Assembly: GCA_003151375.1 (NCBI GenBank)
Contig: PLXI01000104.1
Coordinates: 3,247 to 21,534 of the forward strand
Source: Hyphomicrobiales bacterium
GTDB lineage: Bacteria; Pseudomonadota; Alphaproteobacteria; Rhizobiales; Aestuariivirgaceae
Direction of reading: 5' to 3'
Length of the DNA: 18,288 nucleotides
Position 1 is the first letter of the stretch. Each line of letters opens with the position of its first letter. The notes beneath the pieces were generated by a model. The model was given only the letters and a program-made list of their open reading frames with translations, had not been told where the DNA came from and searched no databases. The position numbers and the translations under genes are program-made. Below, piece by piece: positions 12,804 through 18,288 of the stretch.

Positions 12804-14318
12804 CTAAAAGGCATTGCGATAAGCGCGCATCGAAAAAACAGTCATCAGGAGAATTTTCAGATCCAGTAGAAGGGACCAATTTTGGATGTAAATGAGGTCT
12901 TGATGCACACGGTCTTCCATTTGCTTGTGGGTTTCGGTGGCGCCGCGGAAACCCATGGCCTGCGCTAAGCCGGTGATACCGGGCTTCACATTGTGGCGTC
13001 GCGCATATGTCGCAAGTTCCGCATAAAACATGTCGTCGTGGGCAAGAGCGTGTGGGCGTGGACCAACCAAAGACATGTCACCATACAAGACATTGAACAA
13101 CTGTGGAAGTTCATCAATGTTCCAACGCCGCAACCATTTGCCAAGTTTCGTCAGTCTCACATCATTGCGTGTTGTTTGTTTGAATGTCGCATTCGGGCTC
13201 TGCACAACCATTGTTCGGAATTTGTATATGGAAAATTCCTTCTGGTTGAAGCCGTTTCTCCTTTGCTGGAAATTCCCGGGACCACGCGAATCCCATTTTA
13301 TTGCCAAGGAGACGCCAGCAAGAAGCGGCCCGAGAACTATAAGCAGAAACAAAGACATCAGAAAATCAAATGCCCGTTTGACGATGCGGTCTCGCGCAGA
13401 AAGCGGCTTGCGCACCACGCGCAACATGCGAAGGCCGCCGAAGTTAACTGCAGAAGGTCGGCCCTGCATTGTCACCAATGATTCCGCCGAGACCAGGATG
13501 CTGACCGGCAGCTCGAGGAACTTCTCTATAAGTTCATCAACTTTCTCGCGCTCTCCGATGGGTGGCAGAATTACAATGCGATCTGGCCGACACGCCCGAC
13601 CCGCAGAGATCACTCGCTCCGTGAGTTGCTTCAGGGCCTGTGCACTTTCTAATTCACTACCGAATTCGAGGCGCATTGGAAAGGTTTCGATGACATGAAC
13701 ATTTTCGCCGCGTTCCCGCCAACTGCGCATCGCACTATCGATTTCCTCGGCCGGTCCCACCAGCATGACGCGATTGGATACGACTTGTCTGGCGATATGC
13801 GGCATTTGCAACAGTCTGAATTGAAAAAAGCGAAACGCTAATATTGCAGCTCCGCAAATGAAAAACTGTGCAAATAGTGTCACTCTCGAATAAGCTTCAG
13901 CCCACTGCAATAATACCAGAGCGGTAACAAATGCCATGAAAGCTTGAAAGAAACAGCGAAAGACCTTGACTATCCCCTCCTGCCGGTCAACGCCCCATAG
14001 AAACCCATAAACGCTGCTGCGTAGACCATTCCCTACAAAAATGAACGCGAGCAAGGCGCTGCAGATCAAGTAGGACTGCCAGTGCAGGAAAAGGGCGTCA
14101 TTGAAGATGTTGTATATAAGCCATGTTGCCAGAGATGCGCAGAACACAACAGCCCAGTCGGCCGACACCAAAACTGCCGATACCACTGGATCAGTGAGGG
14201 ACCAAAGCGCCCGGCCCTTCCTTAGGGCTGGCCGTGCTGCTGGCCCTGGATAATAATCTAATTTTGGAAAAAATTCGCGGCCTAGAACTCTTGCCGTCCC
14301 ATGATCTCTGCTGAACAT
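12804..14318 (-). CDS. Polyprenyl-phosphate sugar-1-phosphate transferase (WcaJ/ExoY type)
   Basis: 504 residues, an initiating enzyme for exopolysaccharide synthesis that moves a sugar-1-phosphate from a nucleotide sugar to a polyprenyl phosphate in the inner membrane. About four N-terminal helices (near 48-70, 80-96, 117-139 and 147-168) are followed by a CoA-binding-like domain (SNRVMLVGP at 181-189 to about 290). The catalytic bacterial sugar transferase domain runs from about 310 to 504. Its landmarks are the re-entrant helix at 317-340, DSRGPGNFQQRRNGF, FSIYKFRTM (362-370), the Asp-Glu pair 402/403 in NIDELPQLFNVLYGDMS, VGPRPHA and NVKPGITGLAQ. The ATG follows GGTGGGG. The sugar cannot be read from sequence; glucose or galactose is usual for this long form. 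Confidence 0.93.
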   Translation of the reverse strand: MFSRDHGTARVLGREFFPKLDYYPGPAARPALRKGRALWSLTDPVVSAVLVSADWAVVFCASLATWLIYNIFNDALFLHWQSYLICSALLAFIFVGNGLRSSVYGFLWGVDRQEGIVKVFRCFFQAFMAFVTALVLLQWAEAYSRVTLFAQFFICGAAILAFRFFQFRLLQMPHIARQVVSNRVMLVGPAEEIDSAMRSWRERGENVHVIETFPMRLEFGSELESAQALKQLTERVISAGRACRPDRIVILPPIGEREKVDELIEKFLELPVSILVSAESLVTMQGRPSAVNFGGLRMLRVVRKPLSARDRIVKRAFDFLMSLFLLIVLGPLLAGVSLAIKWDSRGPGNFQQRRNGFNQKEFSIYKFRTMVVQSPNATFKQTTRNDVRLTKLGKWLRRWNIDELPQLFNVLYGDMSLVGPRPHALAHDDMFYAELATYARRHNVKPGITGLAQAMGFRGATETHKQMEDRVHQDLIYIQNWSLLLDLKILLMTVFSMRAYRNAF

Positions 14319-14413
14319 CTACGCCCCACCATTGTTGGTTCAACGACCTATGTGTGAACTTTGATTTCTTCAGTAAGGATTAGTTCCACCGGGATTGGGC
14401 CTGTTGGTAGCAG

Positions 14414-14425
14414 GCAAAATTTTGC
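14414..14425. promoter_or_regulatory. Perfect 12-bp palindrome
   Basis: GCAAAATTTTGC reads identically on both strands. It is about 96 bases upstream of the sugar-phosphate transferase start and 320 bases upstream of the wecG-like start. A candidate regulator site, with no named regulator. Confidence 0.4.
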
Positions 14426-14427
14426 AC

Positions 14428-14448
14428 TTCACCCCGCAGCTAGGTGAA
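14428..14448. promoter_or_regulatory. Inverted repeat TTCACC-N9-GGTGAA
   Basis: Two perfect 6-base arms separated by nine bases, starting two bases after the 12-bp palindrome. Tandem dyads in a shared promoter region suggest regulation of both polysaccharide transcripts. Confidence 0.4.
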
Positions 14449-14742
14449 TTTTGGCTGATAAAAAAAGAATCGCAGAAAAGAAATTGACGCATCTGCACAC
14501 CCAACACGTTGCATTAACCACAGCAATAGTCATTGTGCCATCCCGGTCGTGCTTGCCGCTGCACAACCACATGCACGGTCTCATAACATTGTGGCAAAAA
14601 AGTGCGCGCTCTTGGGGTGCGGAAAGGAAATTTTTTATTTCGAATTTTAAACTAACGGAAAGAAACTTTTTTGTTTCGTACTTTGAACTGCTGGCGTAGC
14701 CTCAGTCACGAGACGGCTTTGGTGACGCAGAGAATATGCAAC

Positions 14743-15492
14743 ATGAGAGTTGAGCTGTTCAACGTGCCAGTCGATATTTTGTCGTTAGAGCAAACCGTTT
14801 CTCTTGCCCACAACGCAATGCGATCGCGCACCAGATTGCACCATGTCGCCATAAATGTTGCGAAACTGGTGACGTTAAAAAGCAATACTGAATTGAGTGA
14901 TGACGTCGCATCCAGTGATATTGTCGGGATCGACGGCATGGGAATTGCGTTGGCGCTGCGCATCAATGGGCACAAATCAGTTACGCGCGTGACTGGTGTT
15001 GATCTGATGGCAGCGGTTCTCGCTATTTGCGCGGAAGACGGCTATCGTCCCTTTTTCCTCGGTGCAACAGATGATGTAGTTTACAAAGCTGTTCGCGCTA
15101 CTGAGATCACGCATCCGAATATTAGATTCGCCGGATTTCACCATGGTTATTTTGCGGAGGAAGCGGAGGATGAGGTCTTGCAACAGATTCGCGCTTCAGG
15201 GGCCGATTGTCTTTTCATTGGCATGCCGACTCCGCGCAAAGAACGATTGCTACGACGTTGGCGTGACCATTTGAATATTCCTTTCATTATGGGCGTGGGC
15301 GGTGGCTTCGACATTGTTGCAGGTAACGTACAACGAGCACCTCTCTGGATGCAAAATTGCGGGCTCGAATGGGTTTACAGAGTTTATCAGGAGCCAAGAC
15401 GAATGTGGTGGCGATATGCGCGCACCAATATGATATTTTTATGCATGCTTGCTCAACTTACGGCGCGGAGATTGATTGCTGGAAAGACATAA
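14743..15492 (+). CDS. WecG/TagA/CpsF-family glycosyltransferase (GT26)
   Basis: 249 residues from ATG 14743, where homology begins (MRVELFNVPVDILSLEQTV); a 24-residue upstream extension in frame is not family-like. The ribosome site is only a weak AGAGAA. GT26 enzymes add the second sugar (ManNAc or a hexuronic acid in studied cases) onto the polyprenyl-diphosphate sugar at the membrane. Motifs in order: HVAINVAKLVTL, DIVGIDGMGIALALRI containing Asp64 (equivalent to the catalytic Asp region), FFLGATDDV, GMPTPRKERLLRRW (160-173), GVGGGFDIVAGNVQRAP (184-200) and GLEWVYRVYQEPRRMWWRY (207-225). The basic C-terminal helix is the expected membrane anchor. The 3' end overlaps the convergent toroid gene by 35 bp. 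Probably works directly after the sugar-1-phosphate transferase. Confidence 0.93.
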   Translation: MRVELFNVPVDILSLEQTVSLAHNAMRSRTRLHHVAINVAKLVTLKSNTELSDDVASSDIVGIDGMGIALALRINGHKSVTRVTGVDLMAAVLAICAEDGYRPFFLGATDDVVYKAVRATEITHPNIRFAGFHHGYFAEEAEDEVLQQIRASGADCLFIGMPTPRKERLLRRWRDHLNIPFIMGVGGGFDIVAGNVQRAPLWMQNCGLEWVYRVYQEPRRMWWRYARTNMIFLCMLAQLTARRLIAGKT

Positions 15493-16651
15493 TTGGCTCA
15501 GCGGGACCTTGAGCGTTCGCCACAATTTTGAGCGCTAAAGCCAGCCAGATCTGAGTCCAGCGTGGATAATCGATCTTGTTTAGAACCCATTTTGATTTCT
15601 GATACGCAAACTTACCATGCTTTTCCAGCCATAGCGTTTCAATTATCCTCTCCAGTACAAGTCGTGCAACGGGCAAATGATTTTGCATCTTGCCCATTGC
15701 ATCCAGCGTGATAATAAACTGGGCAGCACAATTACCATCCACAGGGTAAGAGTTGTTGGCGTAGTAACGGGCTGTTCCGTCTGGCGCAAACAATTGATGC
15801 AGGTAAAAGTCGAATCCTCGCGCCATTTGCGCCTTGGAATTCAGGCTGGGGTCAGCATGTCCCAGGCGATGCAAAGCTTCGAGAACATAGCCGGTGTGGA
15901 AACCGTCTGTAAATTGATGGTGTGCCGCCTCACCATAGACCCAAGATCCATCCTCACGTTGTGCTTTCAAAGTATATTGAACAGCATCCGCTGCCATCTG
16001 GCGCCAATGTTCATTGCCGGCGATTTTCCAACCCGCGCTCAAAACGAATGCCCCCCATAGGTTGGCATTGTGCACCATGGCATCCGAATTTGCGACATAG
16101 GCGAGAAAGCGCTGGCCGTGGGGCGAGATACGCGCCAGCGCCGTCGCGACATAATGCGCTGCAGAGACAATTGCAGTTTCGGCCCGGCCTTGGAGCTGCC
16201 CTTGCCAATTTACAAGCTCACGCACGGCATAAGCGGTAGCAATAACATTTGGTGCATCTTTGGGGACGTAGAAGGCTTTGGCTTGCCAAGCAAAAGGATA
16301 GCCCCAGGCGCTGGCACCGCCCTGCTGGTCTGTCGCAAGGCTCAATAGCCGGCTAACAGTTTCGGTTGCTCGTGCCAATTGCCTGTCACGGCGGTAGATT
16401 TCAGTCACCAATGCAAGTGTTACTACGTTCGCCGTTGGCGTAATTCCTAAAATTTTCCTGAAATTGATTGGGCTACGCTTTAGAAGTTGGGTCCAGGCAA
16501 GGCGCGCAAAAGCATTGTGCGTCAATGGCGTGGCATTAAATACTTTGCTGTTCAAGGCGTCGAATGGATCCCAGCCGTGAAAATCGACCTCTTCTAGGTG
16601 TTGCATCAAGATTCTGCTGATCGTGTTGAAAAGCGAAGTCTGGCTCGTCAT
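15458..16651 (-). CDS. Alpha/alpha-toroid protein of polysaccharide loci
   Basis: 397 residues from ATG 16651 (a further 23-residue upstream extension is Cys/Arg-rich and unlikely). It is rich in helix pairs typical of the alpha/alpha-toroid fold. Notable segments: ANLWGAFVLSAGWKIAGNEH (196-215), QREDGSWVYGEAAHHQ (231-246), DGFHTGYVLEALHRLG (249-264) and RYYANNSYPVDGNCAAQ (295-311). Conserved Trp/Tyr/His/Asp positions face the centre in such folds and often form a sugar-binding or catalytic groove. Similar proteins occur in polysaccharide clusters, sometimes under unrelated names. Lyase, hydrolase or epimerase-partner roles are possible. No signal peptide is visible, so it is presumably cytoplasmic. 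It is divergent from the bi-domain oxidoreductase (102 bp apart). Confidence 0.72.
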   Translation of the reverse strand: MTSQTSLFNTISRILMQHLEEVDFHGWDPFDALNSKVFNATPLTHNAFARLAWTQLLKRSPINFRKILGITPTANVVTLALVTEIYRRDRQLARATETVSRLLSLATDQQGGASAWGYPFAWQAKAFYVPKDAPNVIATAYAVRELVNWQGQLQGRAETAIVSAAHYVATALARISPHGQRFLAYVANSDAMVHNANLWGAFVLSAGWKIAGNEHWRQMAADAVQYTLKAQREDGSWVYGEAAHHQFTDGFHTGYVLEALHRLGHADPSLNSKAQMARGFDFYLHQLFAPDGTARYYANNSYPVDGNCAAQFIITLDAMGKMQNHLPVARLVLERIIETLWLEKHGKFAYQKSKWVLNKIDYPRWTQIWLALALKIVANAQGPAEPIMSFQQSISAP

Positions 16652-16753
16652 GATTCTCTTTTGCCTGCTGGATCTCGGGTTCGCCTTATTCCTGCAACAA
16701 AGACCGCAGAAGTAGACCATACGGCATCAACAATTTGGCAACAGAGTGTCCAC

Positions 16754-18288
16754 ATGCCCTTTCAAGTTTCCCAAAACTACCGTACCGGAAAAATCGCCCG
16801 CACAGAAGTAGCCTATCCTGCGCTGCAACCCGGAGGCGTCATTATCCGCAGCCTCTACAGTGTGGTTTCACCTGGAACCGAAGGAACAAAACTGAAAGAA
16901 GCCCGCCTGTCGCTGATCGACAAGGCCCGCGCAAGGCCGGACCAAGTCAAACAACTGATGTCTGTTGTCCGCCAGCAAGGTGTGCGTGCCGCATATCAAA
17001 AAGTTCTTAGTCGGTTGGACCAGCTAACGCCCTTGGGCTACTCGGTCTCGGGTGAAATTGTTGCGGTTGCGGATGACGTTGAAGAATTTTCTGTTGGAGA
17101 TCGCGTGGCAGCGGGGGGCGCGGGTCTCGCCAACCACGCGGATTTCAACTTCGTGCCTCGCAATCTGGTCGTGGAAATCCCCCAGAATGTGAGTGCCGAA
17201 CACGCCGCTCTTACAACAATCGGCAGCATTGCCATGCATGCTTACCGCCAGAGCGACCTGAAACTTGGCGAAACAGCCTTAGTGATCGGCCTTGGGCTTG
17301 TGGGACAGCTCCTCTGTCAAATTCTTGTTGCCGCTGGTGGGCGGGTTGTTGGCATTGATTTGGATGGTGAACGTTGCAAACTCGCCGCTGGTTGCGGAGC
17401 ATCGCTCGCAGAGCCTCCAAACGGAGCAGCATGGCGCCATGCTTTGCGCACTGGCGCTGACCATGTCTTCATCGCTGCTGGCTCTTCGGACAACACACTT
17501 CTCCAACTGGCCGCGGAACATGTGCGTGATCGTGGGCGCATTGTTGTAATCGGTAAGACCCGGTTGGATTTAGACTACAACCAATTTTTCAAAAAAGAAA
17601 TTGATGTTCGTTTTTCGCGTTCATATGGGCCCGGTCGGTTTGACCCTGACTATGAGGTAAAGGGGCAGGATTATCCCCTCGCTTATGTGCGATGGACCGA
17701 ACGACGAAACATGGCGGCATTTTTGACTTTGATTGCAGATGGCAAGTTGAACCTCTCACCGCTGCTCGATGCGATGAGGCCATTTGAACAGGTCGTTGAA
17801 ACCTACGAAGCGCTGTATCAAAGGCAAATTGAAGCCCTTGGCGTTGTTTTCTCATACGTAGAAATGCCTGCTTTGACCACGATTTCAACACGCTTGGCAT
17901 CGCCTGTGCGGGGCCAATTGCGCGTCGGTGTGATCGGTGCCGGGAACTATGCTTCAAGCATGGTGCTTCCGGAACTCAGGAAGGATCCGCGTGTCGATCT
18001 TGCGCATGTCGTAACGAATTCTGGCCTTTCCGCTGCCAGTGTTGCAAAGCGATTTGAAATTCCAGACCACGGCACAGACGTTGACGCGTTGCTGTCGGAT
18101 CAAAGTATAAGGGCGGTGATCATCGCGACGCGACACAGTTCTCACGCGCAACTGGCAGCAAAGGCTCTAAAAGCAGGCAAAGCTGTCTTTGTTGAAAAGC
18201 CTTTGGCGATTAGCCATGCCGAACTCGACCATGTTCGTCACGAATTGAAGGAAGATAGTCGACTGATGGTGGGGTTCAACCGCCGCTT
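16754..18288 (+). CDS. Bi-domain oxidoreductase: MDR dehydrogenase fused to Gfo/Idh/MocA, 3' end cut
   Basis: The ATG at 16754 opens a frame with no stop to the window end; 511 residues are visible. Residues 1 to about 370 are a medium-chain (alcohol dehydrogenase-like) domain: VSPGTEGTKL, LGYSVSGEIVAVADDV, GDRVAAGGAGLANHADF and the Rossmann loop GLGLVG (179-184), with VVGIDLD after it. From about 388 a Gfo/Idh/MocA domain begins: RVGVIGAGNYASSMVLPEL (GAGN at 395-398), VIIATRHSSHAQ, then the EKPLAI signature at 481-486 and MVGFNRR. This fusion recurs in capsule and exopolysaccharide clusters, often near heparinase-like genes, and is thought to oxidise or epimerise sugars; its reaction is not settled. 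The catalytic zinc ligands of ADHs are not obvious in domain 1. The ribosome site is weak. Confidence 0.92.
   Translation, partial: MPFQVSQNYRTGKIARTEVAYPALQPGGVIIRSLYSVVSPGTEGTKLKEARLSLIDKARARPDQVKQLMSVVRQQGVRAAYQKVLSRLDQLTPLGYSVSGEIVAVADDVEEFSVGDRVAAGGAGLANHADFNFVPRNLVVEIPQNVSAEHAALTTIGSIAMHAYRQSDLKLGETALVIGLGLVGQLLCQILVAAGGRVVGIDLDGERCKLAAGCGASLAEPPNGAAWRHALRTGADHVFIAAGSSDNTLLQLAAEHVRDRGRIVVIGKTRLDLDYNQFFKKEIDVRFSRSYGPGRFDPDYEVKGQDYPLAYVRWTERRNMAAFLTLIADGKLNLSPLLDAMRPFEQVVETYEALYQRQIEALGVVFSYVEMPALTTISTRLASPVRGQLRVGVIGAGNYASSMVLPELRKDPRVDLAHVVTNSGLSAASVAKRFEIPDHGTDVDALLSDQSIRAVIIATRHSSHAQLAAKALKAGKAVFVEKPLAISHAELDHVRHELKEDSRLMVGFNRR

Larger units (their letters stand above)
14319..14742. 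other. Divergent promoter region of the polysaccharide genes
   Basis: About 420 bp between the sugar-phosphate transferase (minus) and wecG-like (plus) genes, clearly AT-rich toward the wecG side (for example 14630-14680). It holds no supportable gene. A plus frame open from 14451 to 14699 has no family resemblance. Two inverted repeats, at 14414-14425 and 14428-14448, are the notable contents. Confidence 0.6.

Noticed and set aside
14451..14699. Plus-strand frame in the divergent polysaccharide promoter region.
   Set aside because: AT-rich low-complexity translation, no ribosome site, no recognisable family.

Overview
The window looks like chromosomal DNA of a moderate-G+C Gram-negative bacterium. 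Alphaproteobacteria is my best guess, judged only from how the proteins read (SRAP variant, short SDR/cupin/MAPEG genes, WecG plus bi-domain dehydrogenase polysaccharide genes). No rRNA or tRNA is present to confirm this. Both ends cut through genes: a hydroxypyruvate isomerase-like gene at the left edge and a bi-domain oxidoreductase at the right edge.

Left third (1-5200): an accessory patchwork. After the isomerase-like gene comes a frameshifted NAD-dependent epimerase pseudogene. Next are two copies of a ~176-bp direct repeat flanking a DoxX-like gene; the repeat supplies the last seven codons and the stop of two unrelated proteins. Then come an SRAP (abasic-site DNA-protein crosslink) gene overlapped by a tiny zinc-ribbon gene, an NmrA-like NAD(P)-binding protein, and a DUF2798 membrane protein.

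Middle (5200-8900): about 500 bp of non-coding DNA with a strong imperfect hairpin, then a visibly more G+C-rich four-gene minus-strand block (VOC, SRPBCC/AHSA1, DUF899, DUF2182), probably one operon and probably acquired. It is bordered by a degraded IS3-type left end and a truncated second SRPBCC gene.

8889-11656: a compact minus-strand operon (MAPEG membrane protein, SDR, bicupin) with a divergent LysR regulator and an AT-rich palindrome in the shared promoter region. About 400 bp of apparently decayed coding sequence follows.

Right third (12060-18288): the start of an exopolysaccharide locus. It has a SAM methyltransferase and a polyprenyl-phosphate sugar-1-phosphate transferase (minus strand), a WecG/TagA/CpsF glycosyltransferase (plus), an alpha/alpha-toroid protein (minus), and a zinc-type dehydrogenase fused to a Gfo/Idh/MocA oxidoreductase (plus, runs off the window). 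Together they suggest initiation, second-sugar addition, sugar oxidation or epimerisation, and modification of a surface polysaccharide.

I see no CRISPR array, phage module, toxin-antitoxin pair, intact transposase or clearly new multi-gene system. The most unusual features are the tail-donating repeat around DoxX and a second, weaker repeat family that also sits just after minus-strand stop codons.
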